From Methanocalculus natronophilus (GTDB lineage: Archaea; Halobacteriota; Methanomicrobia; Methanomicrobiales; Methanocorpusculaceae): 64,000 nt of DNA. The stretch lies in the NCBI RefSeq assembly GCF_038751955.1, contig NZ_JBCEXH010000002.1, forward strand, positions 186,001 to 250,000, given 5' to 3'. The position numbers were made by a program, and so were the translations under genes. Shown here piece after piece: positions 45,133-54,193 of this stretch; positions within the stretch are counted from its first letter, which is position 1, and every line of letters starts with the position of its first letter. Under the pieces are notes generated by a model that saw only the letters and a list, made by a program, of their open reading frames with translations, did no database searches and was not told the origin of the DNA.

Positions 45133-45142
45133 TTTATATAGA
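45133..45142 (+). promoter_or_regulatory. TATA box of the main thermosome gene
   Basis: TTTATATAGA, 50 bases before ATG 45183, repeats the element at 4918-4927 before the other thermosome gene with one base changed. GGTGA at 45173-45177 is the ribosome binding site. Confidence 0.65.
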
Positions 45143-45182
45143 ACCACAAAGCAACGTTATCATCAGACACTGGTGATACTAC

Positions 45183-46850
<1,668 letters not shown>

Positions 46851-46889
46851 GAACATCATCTCCCCCTCTTTACCACAACACAATAGATT

Positions 46890-46917
46890 CCCCTTTGTTC
46901 CAAAGGGGTACTTTTTT
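46890..46917 (+). terminator. Hairpin plus T-tract terminator after the main thermosome gene
   Basis: CCCCTTT (46890-46896), a 5-base loop, and AAAGGGG (46902-46908) form a perfect 7-bp stem. It is followed by TAC and six T (46912-46917). This is a bacterial-style intrinsic terminator; in archaea the T-tract alone would suffice. Confidence 0.7.
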
Positions 46918-46943
46918 CTTCTTGGGCGTCTTCAGACTCTGTC

Positions 46944-47330
46944 ATGAAGACCGGATTCATATATACAAAATATCGGACTGATTGCTATCACTGCCACACC
47001 CATGCAGACCAGATGATCAAAATCGTGCCGCAGCAGGCACAGGTTATCTGTTCCAACTGCGGTGCCACCCGGATCTTCATCCCCCGTATTCACGATGTCG
47101 GAACACAGGGATCATTCACCCCAATCTCCTGTTATGATGTCTGGAAACTGACACCAGCAGCAGAATGCAGAAACTGCAAAACAACAGGACCTCATGATCT
47201 CTTTATCGGATGCAACCACTGCACAGTCAGGTGTGAAAACTGCGGGTTCACCCAGTTCTTTAAATTCAATCTCCAGTATATCGGCAAATGTGATATTGAA
47301 AAGGATGTCTGCGATCCGGTGGTCAGGTAA
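46944..47330 (+). CDS. Multi-zinc-ribbon protein (128 aa)
   Basis: Five CxxC pairs: TDCYHCHTH, VICSNCGAT, AECRNCKTT, IGCNHCTVR and RCENCGFTQ, plus CDIEKDVC near the C-terminus. These suggest at least two zinc ribbons, or a zinc and an iron-sulfur site. There is no membrane segment. It follows the thermosome terminator by about 25 bases and starts MKTGFIYTKYRTDC. It may be a nucleic-acid-binding or redox protein; no family name can be given. Confidence 0.7.
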   Translation: MKTGFIYTKYRTDCYHCHTHADQMIKIVPQQAQVICSNCGATRIFIPRIHDVGTQGSFTPISCYDVWKLTPAAECRNCKTTGPHDLFIGCNHCTVRCENCGFTQFFKFNLQYIGKCDIEKDVCDPVVR

Positions 47331-47457
47331 TAATCCAACATTATTGTTGATACACACCAGCCGGGCCCCGGGTTCGCTCCGTATATCCCCAATAGATTTC
47401 AGTGGGTGCGCCCTCTCCTTCGTCTGAAAAGGGAAAAAATGAAACCGGGTGGTTCTA

Positions 47458-47664
47458 TCAGAAACCAGTCAGTCTGAGAACCACACCGAGCGTTATTCCT
47501 GTGAGTGAGAAGGTGGCAGAGAGAAGAGCCAATACAAAGAGGTTCATTACTGCTTCTGATCTGACCGGATAATCTGTCTGGTTCATCATAAGCCTGCGCA
47601 CCCTCCGTGATGGCCGTATCTCTGGAGAGATAACGGGTTTACATGGCTTAATTCGGATGGTCAT
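47458..47664 (-). CDS. Small single-pass membrane protein (68 aa)
   Basis: MTIRIKPCKPVISPEIRPSR is followed by a basic stretch and one hydrophobic helix near the C-terminus (AVMNLFVLALLSATFSLTG). The frame is open to 47736, but ATG 47664 has GAGGTG 5 bases before it and a TATA-like CATATATATT on the minus strand at 47705-47714. The product is too short for a family call. The gap 47331-47457 to the convergent zinc ribbon gene holds nothing else. Confidence 0.5.
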   Translation of the reverse strand: MTIRIKPCKPVISPEIRPSRRVRRLMMNQTDYPVRSEAVMNLFVLALLSATFSLTGITLGVVLRLTGF

Positions 47665-47704
47665 ACTTACACCTCGGAGTGAATATATGACTATACTGGT
47701 CATC

Positions 47705-47714
47705 AATATATATG
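47705..47714 (-). promoter_or_regulatory. TATA-like element upstream of the small membrane protein gene
   Basis: CATATATATT on the minus strand, about 42 bases before ATG 47664. The rest of the divergent spacer 47665-47931 is A+T-rich. It ends in AGGAGGA at 47926-47932 as the strong ribosome binding site for the plus-strand receptor; no gene was seen in it. Confidence 0.4.
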
Positions 47715-47931
47715 AAAATATCGACGAAAAGATCAATTTTAAGCTTCAACAATTAAAAGATAAATTAGAGATAAAACGCCGGCCGGAACAGGTGATGAGT
47801 GGCTGGAGGCGGGAGGGTGAAGAAAGCAGATATAGATACATTTATTGCATCAGAAAGTAGATTTTCAACATTATTGACATTTGATTTCTTACAATCAGAT
47901 CACACCAGTTTCAATTAGGAGGACACATTCC

Positions 47932-49845
47932 ATGGCAGCATCTGAAAAAAACGACTTATACCTCCAGATCCTTGAAACATCCCATGACTGGGAGTTTCTT
48001 CTCGGCACAAACGGATCGTTTTTATATGTATCACCTTCCTGTGAGCGGATCAGCGGGTATTCTCCTGAGGATCTTCTCAAAGACGCAGCACTCTTCCACC
48101 GTATTGTTCACGCAGAGGATCTCAGCAGGGTAAAGGATGCCCTGGCGGTCAGGGACAGGGAAGAGAAAGAGGTAAAATGCAGGATCAAACACAAAAGCGG
48201 GCGTGAGCGCTGGATTGGACTTCTCTGTACTGTTGCAAAAGACACTGACGGCCAGTCAGTCGGCATCCGGGGCAGCATCCGGGATATAACAGCAGAAACA
48301 ACCAGGAAGATGAAACAGGATGCCTTCGTGGTCACAGAAGTGATGCGGATGGTTGGAAACCTCAAAAAGGCTGCAGAAGGCGATACATCATTTAATCTCG
48401 ATCCCGCCTTTTCAGATGAGGATACAGAGAGCTTCGCCGGGCTTATCAGTAAGATGGATACCAGCCTCGCAACCCTGAAGAAATCACTTGATCATCTGAT
48501 GATCGATGCAAAAACGATGATGAACGGCTTAACAGATGGCGATTTCAAAGTCAGGGTCGACACCGGCAATCACAAGGGAGAGTTTGCAGCATGCATGGAC
48601 GGGTTAAACGGCATGCTGGATGCAGTGACAGTTCCGGTGCATGAAGCAATGCGTGTCTGCGGCTCATTCGCACAGGCTGACTTCTCTGCAGCATTTGACA
48701 GTTCAATCCGGGTCAACGGAGAATGGGAGGAGTTCAAAAAATCTCTTGACCGGATGGGGAAGGTCTTCAATAACACCGTAAAAGAGATCACCCGTGTGGC
48801 CGGCGCCTTTGCCGAAGGCGACTTCTCCGCCCATATCGACGAGAGTCTGAATGTCAGGGGGGATCTCGTCGCTGTCAAAACTGCACTCAATACGGTATCA
48901 AAAGATGTCTCCCATATGATCCGTGAATCAAACAGGATGATGGAGACTCTCGTCCAGGCTGCAGCAGAAGCTGACGCAAGCATTGATGAGGTTTCATCAG
49001 GGACACAGCAGATTGCCCGGACAACCGGCAATGTCAGCGAACATACAGAGAAAGCCACGAACTCCGCACAGCAGGTACTGCAGGCGATGGAGGATCTCTC
49101 TGCTGCCGTTGAGGAAGTGACGTCAAGTGCAGAGTCAGTTGCCACACTCTCACGAAATGCCGATGAGAAGTCGCAGGACGGGGTCAGGGTTGCGAAACGT
49201 GCCGAGGAAGGCATGAGTGAGATCAACACTGCTACAGCAGAGATCGATGGGATTATCAGGGATATCAACACCCAGATGGTTGAGATTGGAAAGATCGTCG
49301 GTGTCATCTCGGATCTTGCCCATCAGACAAACCTGCTGGCTTTGAATGCCGCAATCGAGGCTGCACGCGCAGGAGATGCGGGACGCGGATTTGCCGTTGT
49401 GGCAGCAGAAGTAAAAGCGCTTGCCACAGAATCAAGGAACTCAGCAGAGCATATCACCGGGATGATCCAGAACCTGCGATCAGGTGCAGAAAAGGCTTCA
49501 TCTGCAATGGATACAGCCAACCAGGTGGTTCGGGACGGATCAGATCAGATGCAGCAGACGATCGTATCCTTCAACGAGATTGTCGATTCGGTCAGCAGGA
49601 TTTCACGGAGCATCGAAGAGGTGGCAAGTGCCACAGAAGAGCAGGCAGCAACTGTTGAGGAGATAACAGCAAGCATCCATGAAGTGACAGCACTGATGGA
49701 GAGGACAACTCATGAGGCTGGCGATACTGCTGCTGCAACTGAAGAGGTTTCAGCCAGTGTTGATGAGGTAGCCCGGATGGTCACGCACGTCACCGGGATA
49801 TCCCAGGAGACGCTTGAGGCCAATAAAAAGTTCAGGATTGCCTGA
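47932..49845 (+). CDS. Cytoplasmic PAS chemoreceptor (methyl-accepting chemotaxis protein)
   Basis: 637 residues, no membrane segment. A PAS domain lies at about 5-120 ([20 protein letters not shown], ending IRDITAET). Three HAMP-like repeats follow at about 135-320 ([43 protein letters not shown]). The signalling hairpin is at about 325-630 with tip [21 protein letters not shown]. It is a soluble receptor for an internal signal, perhaps redox or a metabolite. ATG 47932 is chosen because of the AGGAGGA just upstream; the open frame from 47881 is not used. It stands alone, 14 kb from the CheA operon. Confidence 0.92.
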   Translation: MAASEKNDLYLQILETSHDWEFLLGTNGSFLYVSPSCERISGYSPEDLLKDAALFHRIVHAEDLSRVKDALAVRDREEKEVKCRIKHKSGRERWIGLLCTVAKDTDGQSVGIRGSIRDITAETTRKMKQDAFVVTEVMRMVGNLKKAAEGDTSFNLDPAFSDEDTESFAGLISKMDTSLATLKKSLDHLMIDAKTMMNGLTDGDFKVRVDTGNHKGEFAACMDGLNGMLDAVTVPVHEAMRVCGSFAQADFSAAFDSSIRVNGEWEEFKKSLDRMGKVFNNTVKEITRVAGAFAEGDFSAHIDESLNVRGDLVAVKTALNTVSKDVSHMIRESNRMMETLVQAAAEADASIDEVSSGTQQIARTTGNVSEHTEKATNSAQQVLQAMEDLSAAVEEVTSSAESVATLSRNADEKSQDGVRVAKRAEEGMSEINTATAEIDGIIRDINTQMVEIGKIVGVISDLAHQTNLLALNAAIEAARAGDAGRGFAVVAAEVKALATESRNSAEHITGMIQNLRSGAEKASSAMDTANQVVRDGSDQMQQTIVSFNEIVDSVSRISRSIEEVASATEEQAATVEEITASIHEVTALMERTTHEAGDTAAATEEVSASVDEVARMVTHVTGISQETLEANKKFRIA

Positions 49846-49863
49846 AATTCCCTTTTTTACACA
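49846..49863. terminator. Bidirectional T-tract between convergent genes
   Basis: AATTCCCTTTTTTACAC follows the receptor stop with six T on the plus strand. On the minus strand the TAA of the small gene runs into AAAAAAGGG. It is a simple U-tract terminator for the plus-strand mRNA. Confidence 0.35.
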
Positions 49864-50048
49864 TCAAGCCCAATCTCATCCATCATCTCCTGCATCAGGA
49901 GCATCCGGCAGACAGGATCCGTCAGCCCCAACCGACAGAGGATAACCTTCTCCTGCAGCTCGTGGCAGCTGCCTTGCCCCTCCAGCTCCTGATTGAAGAT
50001 GGGAAGCGGATCAGAGAAGCAGGCTCCCCCCTCTGAAAGCAACAACAT
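49857..50048 (-). CDS. Short open frame downstream of the fwdA fragment (63 aa)
   Basis: A frame starting MLLLSEGGACFSDPLPIFNQ and ending LLMQEMMDEIGLDV, in the same register as the fwdA/fmdA fragment and separated from it by one TGA and two codons. Its product is Cys-containing, acidic and of no recognised family. It may be a small real gene, or a further remnant joined by deletion. A ribosome binding site GAGGTGAATTGAG overlaps the fragment's end, so translation is possible. Confidence 0.4.
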   Translation of the reverse strand: MLLLSEGGACFSDPLPIFNQELEGQGSCHELQEKVILCRLGLTDPVCRMLLMQEMMDEIGLDV

Positions 50049-50054
50049 CTCAAT

Positions 50055-50204
50055 TCACCTCACTCTGTCGCAATCGATCTTCTTTGTACCTGACCAGGCC
50101 TTCTCGACATTTTTACCATCTTTGATTGAGATGTCCGTTATATCTCTCTCAATGCCCTGGAACGGGCCGGAGACAAAGCCGTTTTGAATAACGTATTCTG
50201 CCAT
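50055..50204 (-). pseudogene. N-terminal fragment of formylmethanofuran dehydrogenase subunit A
   Basis: MAEYVIQNGFVSGPFQGIER followed by DITDISIKDGKNVEKAW matches the first about 48 residues of FwdA/FmdA, an amidohydrolase-like subunit that binds formylmethanofuran. The expected continuation VIDASGKTVMAGG and the metal-binding HxH do not follow; the frame runs KKIDCDRVR and stops. It keeps a ribosome binding site (GCGAGGAAGAAAA) and an A+T-rich upstream region. It looks like the 5' end of a gene copy cut by deletion or recombination near the IS element. A small domain protein in its own right is the alternative. Confidence 0.55.
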
Positions 50205-50373
50205 TTTTTCTTCCTCGCTTATCTCCTGGTCGCGCCCCTGGGAAGACGAGGGTTTTGGGCCCGGGTATTCCCTGATGTTCTCCCGGGGCGCCACCCGGAG
50301 TCTTGTTCGCTATATGACGAACTATACTGATATAGACGAACTAATACTATTAATAGCTTCCCTCATTCCAGCA

Positions 50374-50407
50374 GGAAACGAGGAGAAGAAGGAAACGAGG
50401 AGAAGAA
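50374..50407. repeat. Tandem repeat, two copies of 17 bases
   Basis: GGAAACGAGGAGAAGAA occurs at 50374-50390 and again at 50391-50407, followed by GGAAAAAAGG. Two perfect copies only; probably slippage in non-coding DNA. Confidence 0.8.
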
Positions 50408-50539
50408 GGAAAAAAGGACTCTTCTCCAAAATTCTGATCGCTCGTGTTTTTCCTGAATTCTTCTGAACGTGGAAAAAGATCCCGGGTAGAGATCCCAATG
50501 CAGCAACCAAAATAATCAGGAGTGACTAAAAGCAGGTGC

Positions 50540-50760
50540 GGCGCGGGTGTCGGGGGGCGGGGTCAGGCGAAAGAGGCAGGCTGGCAGAGGTGATAAGCCC
50601 TTGCTCATCAGAGCAACCTGAAAGGCGATTCCGAAGGAATCGGGGCATATCTCCTCTGAAAGCCAAAAGGAGCTTTCCCGCCCCCTCCCGCGCCAGCATC
50701 TGCGGCAACCCGGCTCAACCTCCCTTGCGAAGCATGTGCGGACGGGGAAGTGGGCGGTTG
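50540..50760. ncRNA. GC-rich structured region, candidate RNA or dispersed repeat
   Basis: Strand is undetermined. GGCGCGGG (50540-50547) pairs with CCCGCGCC (50687-50694), and GGGGGCGGG (50553-50561) with CCCGCCCCC (50677-50685), a 17-bp near-perfect closing stem. Inside lie hairpins TTGCTC/GAGCAA (50601-50616), CGATTCC/GGAATCG (50626-50642, loop GAA) and CTCCT/AGGAG (50651-50672). A further arm CAACC/GGTTG may follow to 50760. No convincing gene overlaps; open frames here are Arg- and Pro-rich. The rest of the gene-free stretch 50205-50779 holds only an AT-rich promoter-like part and a small tandem repeat. No known RNA family was recognised (no RNase P or SRP motifs). Confidence 0.45.
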
Positions 50761-50773
50761 GGGGCTTCTGACA

Positions 50774-50779
50774 CGCGAG
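50774..50779. repeat. Left target-site duplication of the IS21-family element
   Basis: CGCGAG stands directly before the element and again at 53183-53188 directly after it. A 6-base duplication is in the range made by IS21-type transposition. Confidence 0.75.
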
Positions 50780-50786
50780 TGTTTTC

Positions 50787-50831
50787 GCTCATTTAATTTT
50801 GATCCACTTGGCTCATCTAAAAGTGATCCAC
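50787..50831. repeat. Left-end pair of 21-bp transposase-binding repeats
   Basis: Copies at 50787-50807 and 50811-50831 share GCTCAT at one side and TGATCCAC at the other. Two inverted copies stand at the right end. Such multiple terminal repeats are usual for IS21 and bind IstA. Confidence 0.8.
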
Positions 50832-50874
50832 CTTACTACCAATCTTGTCTTCTCACACATTAATTCTGTGGTGG

Positions 50875-51588
50875 CTATCGCTGCCGAAAACTTGTGCCAG
50901 TCATGTTCAGCACAAGTGCTCGATGGGTGATCCGATCAAGCAGAGCCGCTGTAAGTGACTTGTCATGGAATACCTTCACCCACTCAGAGAACATCAGGTT
51001 CGATGTCACCAATGTACTGGCCGTCTCATACCGTGATGCAAGCAGCTGAAACAACAGTTCTGCTCCCGCAAGATCAAACGTGATATATCCTAACTCATCA
51101 AGAATCAGGAGATCTACACGTTTTAACTGCCGGAGAAGATAGGTTAACCTACGTTCTTGTTTTGCCTCGACCAGCTCATTCACCAGACCGGCTGTTGTCT
51201 TGAAAATCACCCGGTAATTCTGTTCACATGCCAGGACACCAATAGCAATCGCAAGATGAGTCTTTCCAGTTCCGGAATTCCCGATCATGAGCACGTTCTG
51301 ATGTTCTTTGAGAAACTGTAATTCTTTCAGCAGGGAAAGATAGGAACGAGCATCTTCGGGCAACAGATCAACAACAAGATCATCAAACCGTTTCATTGTC
51401 GGAAAACCAGCGGTACGAATGGCGCTCACCCGTTTCCGCTCTAACCTCAGATCATATTCATTCTCCAGAGCCTGAAGCAGAAACCCGGTAATCTCTTCTG
51501 AGCAGGGACCCGGGTCAAGGTCACGTACAGATGCTGCAAGCCCTGAGAGACGCAGTGTACGGCAGAGCTCCTCAATCCTTGCAGACAT
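50875..51588 (-). CDS. istB: IS21-family helper ATPase IstB
   Basis: 237 residues, AAA+ helper that directs IstA to its target. Walker A is GNSGTGKTHLAIAIG at about 100, Walker B is DLLILDELGYI, and sensor TLVTSNLMFSEW and the end ITHRALVLNM follow, all as in IstB. It starts in the TGATG overlap with istA, so translation is coupled. No frameshift or stop. Confidence 0.95.
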   Translation of the reverse strand: MSARIEELCRTLRLSGLAASVRDLDPGPCSEEITGFLLQALENEYDLRLERKRVSAIRTAGFPTMKRFDDLVVDLLPEDARSYLSLLKELQFLKEHQNVLMIGNSGTGKTHLAIAIGVLACEQNYRVIFKTTAGLVNELVEAKQERRLTYLLRQLKRVDLLILDELGYITFDLAGAELLFQLLASRYETASTLVTSNLMFSEWVKVFHDKSLTAALLDRITHRALVLNMTGTSFRQR

Positions 51589-53075
51589 CAGCGGCCTCCA
51601 AGCAAGTGGTGGTCGTAGAGAGACAGATTGGGATCATCCATTTTGATCAGGTCTGGAGGGAGGGACATATCTGGCACCTGGCCTGCCTGATGCATGATCA
51701 CACATCGTAACGTCTCATAGGTTGGAACCATGCCATGCTCTTCCAACAGATGGATCGCAGATATCAACTCCTCTTCAGATGCTTCTTTGAAAAGCGAGAG
51801 AATCGGGAGGAAATCTTTGTTCCTCCCTGAATAATGTCTATGAAGGATTCGTTGAATCGCCTCGTCGAGTTGTCGGAATAACCGGGAGTTTGGGAGTGCA
51901 CCAGGTTTTCGTGACAGTGTCTTGAGAAAGTGGGTGAGGTCATAGGAAAGCTCTCCTTTTCCAAACCGCCGTGTATGGCATGCAAGCACCTGATCGCCTC
52001 CGACCAGCTCGACGATGTCTGGAGAGTATTTGAGTGTTAGATGGTGACCGGGATAGGTATCCGGAACCGAGTAATAGTTCGTTTCAAAGGCAACATGCGA
52101 GTATTTTGAGATCCGGGCTGAGCGAGATTGATAATTGGAAAATTCAAGGGTGGGAAGAGGGGCAAACGTTTCCTGTTCTGCGAGAAGGCCAACACAGGGA
52201 GGAGATGAACGGCGATAGACGTTACCTGCATTGATCTCGGCGATTGTTTCTGCCAGGCACACATTTGCCTCATCCAGTGACGGAAACGTATTCCTTTCAC
52301 TGAATGCCCAGCGTCTCATGTACCCGACTGACTGTTCATCGGTTCCTTTCTCATGGGGTGACCGTGGGTTGCAGACATGAGGTTCGAATCCATGAAAGAG
52401 AGAAAACTCAAGAAACCGTGGATTCCAATCTTTTGTTCTTGGATTGAGGATTGCAGCCATATTATCATAGAAGATGGTGGCAGGAACTCCACCAATCTCG
52501 TTAAAGAACCGGATATGGGCATCAAAAATCTCGAGGAGTGTCTCACGATGATAGACCCGGCCGAACCGATAGAGTGAGTTATTGAGGACCATGGATGCCA
52601 TTGGATATTTACCCCATCGCGTGCAGATGCAGAGATCGGTCTTGCCAAAATCGAATTCTGCGCGACATCCAGGATCGGTTTCCTGGGCAATATAGACGTC
52701 ACGATGGCCATGCTTCTGTTTCCATGATGCGATCTCTCGCTTGACTGTTGCGTAACTGATGCCATGCCCGTGCTTGTTCAGGTAGTGACAAATCTTCAGT
52801 CCGTTCCACCGTTGTTTCTTTGGGCGATCAGCATTCTCTTCCAGAATTGAATGAATACATCCTCGAATCTCTGGAGTCATGATTGTGCAGGGACGTTGTA
52901 TCTGGCGATTCTTAGGAAGTATTTCATCTTCAACTCCATCCTTGACATCCTGTACCCGTTGGAGATACCGTGCCACAGTATTCCGGGACATTCCAAGTTC
53001 TTTGGCGACTCTTCTCTTTGATCCATAGAGGTTATAGAGTTCTACAATGCGCTGTATGTCGCTCATCGATTTCAC
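51588..53075 (-). CDS. istA: IS21-family transposase IstA
   Basis: 495 residues. The N-terminal helix-turn-helix (GSKRRVAKELGMSRNTVARY, about 15-35) binds the terminal repeats. The integrase catalytic core of DDE type begins with CRAEFDFGKTDLCICTRW (first Asp). It continues with TIFYDNMAAIL (second Asp) and NPRSPHEKGTDEQSVGY (Glu), all three in place. The C-terminal beta region includes YYSVPDTYPGHHLTLKYSPD. The gene is complete and shares one base with istB. Confidence 0.95.
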   Translation of the reverse strand: MKSMSDIQRIVELYNLYGSKRRVAKELGMSRNTVARYLQRVQDVKDGVEDEILPKNRQIQRPCTIMTPEIRGCIHSILEENADRPKKQRWNGLKICHYLNKHGHGISYATVKREIASWKQKHGHRDVYIAQETDPGCRAEFDFGKTDLCICTRWGKYPMASMVLNNSLYRFGRVYHRETLLEIFDAHIRFFNEIGGVPATIFYDNMAAILNPRTKDWNPRFLEFSLFHGFEPHVCNPRSPHEKGTDEQSVGYMRRWAFSERNTFPSLDEANVCLAETIAEINAGNVYRRSSPPCVGLLAEQETFAPLPTLEFSNYQSRSARISKYSHVAFETNYYSVPDTYPGHHLTLKYSPDIVELVGGDQVLACHTRRFGKGELSYDLTHFLKTLSRKPGALPNSRLFRQLDEAIQRILHRHYSGRNKDFLPILSLFKEASEEELISAIHLLEEHGMVPTYETLRCVIMHQAGQVPDMSLPPDLIKMDDPNLSLYDHHLLGGR

Positions 53076-53120
53076 CTACAGTTCCCTCCCGATCCAATAA
53101 TGGACAGAGGGGTTGATAGG

Positions 53121-53175
53121 GTGGATCAATTTATGATGAGCGTTTTCATGAAAAGTGGATCAGTTTTTGATGAGC
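53121..53175. repeat. Right-end pair of 21-bp transposase-binding repeats
   Basis: Inverted copies at 53121-53141 and 53155-53175 (GTGGATCA at one side, ATGAGC at the other). They match the two repeats at the left end. Confidence 0.8.
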
Positions 53176-53182
53176 GAATACA

Positions 53183-53188
53183 CGCGAG
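53183..53188. repeat. Right target-site duplication of the IS21-family element
   Basis: CGCGAG, identical to 50774-50779. Without the element the flanks would read TTCTGACACGCGAGTACCAG. Confidence 0.75.
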
Positions 53189-53423
53189 TACCAGAGTCCC
53201 AATCCAACGTAACTTTATGCCTGTCTCAGACTCTTCTACTACCAATAAACTTAAAGACAGAAGATGAGTGAAGTATATGAATCTAAAAATATATTATGGC
53301 ATTTTACTATCTACTTTGGTCAGACAATAGCGAATTGAGATTATTCATGTATTATTATGATATTTGGATAATAATTACCTTCATAAATATAGAGAATAGC
53401 CAAAAAAAGTTGGGTGGAGGCAG

Positions 53424-53669
53424 TTACTGCTCTTCACGATCCATCCGGATCGCTTTTTTTGGGCATTCCTGGGCACAGATGCCACAGCCTTTACAATAGT
53501 CGAGATCGATCTCAAAATCGTCATCAATACAGCCGTCCGGGCAGTACATCGCACAGAGGCCGCATGCATTGCATGCCTCTCGATCCACCACCGGACAGAA
53601 CGTCCGCCATGCACCGGTTTTTCCGGCAGCACCGGGACCTGGCCTGCTCATTGCAACAGGATCACTCAT
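53424..53669 (-). CDS. porD: 2-oxoacid:ferredoxin oxidoreductase delta subunit (2x[4Fe-4S])
   Basis: 81 residues with two ferredoxin motifs: CNACGLCAMYCPDGCI and CKGCGICAQECPKKAI. It carries electrons between the TPP site and ferredoxin. It overlaps the gamma subunit gene by 4 bases and is last of four subunits in order beta-alpha-gamma-delta. The N-terminal GAWRTFCPVVDREAC is typical of PorD. Confidence 0.9.
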   Translation of the reverse strand: MSDPVAMSRPGPGAAGKTGAWRTFCPVVDREACNACGLCAMYCPDGCIDDDFEIDLDYCKGCGICAQECPKKAIRMDREEQ

Positions 53670-54193
53670 ACAACCAGCTCCGCATAGGCAGCCTCTGCTG
53701 CCCTGATATTCCGCTCATCAGTAAACATGCCGCGTATTGCAGCTTCAGCAGAATCCTTTGTTATTACATCCATCTTCGCAAGCGCTCCAAGAACCGGGGT
53801 GTTCAGGATCGGGCTGCCGGAAACAACAAGATCAACAGCAAGTGCAACTCCGGTGAGATCGATCGTCAAAACCCTGAAGCCTTCAATATCCACCGGGTGA
53901 GAGCTGTTGATCAGGAGTGTCCCTCCGGGCCGCATCCCCTGGAGGACATCAACGGTATCCATGATGCTGGCATCAAGGACGATAACAAGATCCGGCGATC
54001 TGATCTGCGAGTAGATCCTGATCGGCTCGGCATCTATCCTGACAAACGAGGTTACCGGCGCACCCCGGCGTTCAGCACCATAGAATGGTGCGGCAGTCGC
54101 ATGTTTTTTGTCAAGGAAAGCAGCCGTTGCAATCAGCGTGGCAGCAGTGACCCCGCCCTGGCCGCCACGGGAATGGATTCTGATCTCAAACAT
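53666..54193 (-). CDS. porC: 2-oxoacid:ferredoxin oxidoreductase gamma subunit
   Basis: 175 residues with the gamma signature HSRGGQGGVTAATLIATAAF, followed by PFYGAERRGAPVTSFVRI. This subunit helps bind CoA. The gene shares a base with the alpha gene and overlaps the delta gene by 4 bases, so the complex is translated from one mRNA. Confidence 0.9.
   Translation of the reverse strand: MFEIRIHSRGGQGGVTAATLIATAAFLDKKHATAAPFYGAERRGAPVTSFVRIDAEPIRIYSQIRSPDLVIVLDASIMDTVDVLQGMRPGGTLLINSSHPVDIEGFRVLTIDLTGVALAVDLVVSGSPILNTPVLGALAKMDVITKDSAEAAIRGMFTDERNIRAAEAAYAELVV

Larger units (their letters stand above)
50780..53182 (-). mobile_element. Complete IS21-family insertion sequence (2403 bp)
   Basis: The ends are TGTTTTCGCTCAT on the left and, inverted, TGTATTCGCTCAT on the right, so the element has the TG...CA ends of the family. 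It carries istA and istB on the minus strand, overlapping by one base. Each end has two copies of a 21-bp binding repeat. CGCGAG flanks both sides. Both genes are open and the key motifs are intact, so the element is probably recent and may be active. It interrupts nothing recognisable; it lies between the GC-rich structured region and a 235-base AT-rich spacer (53189-53423) that holds no gene. Confidence 0.92.

Noticed and set aside
48570-49307. A 245-residue open frame opposite the soluble chemoreceptor gene.
   Set aside because: Antisense shadow; composition reflects the coding strand of the receptor.
50374-50407. Tandem 17-base repeat considered as a CRISPR array.
   Set aside because: The copies touch each other with no spacers, and there are only two.
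50536-50796. Open frames over the GC-rich structured region.
   Set aside because: Arg-, Pro- and Ser-rich products with no motif, in a region of strong inverted repeats; better seen as non-coding.
52380-52400. GGTTCGAATCC, which looks like the T-loop of a tRNA.
   Set aside because: It lies within the istA gene and no acceptor stem or anticodon arm surrounds it. No tRNA was found in the window.
53296-53499. A 67-residue frame in the AT-rich spacer right of the IS element.
   Set aside because: It runs into the delta-subunit gene on the other strand, has no ribosome binding site and an odd composition.
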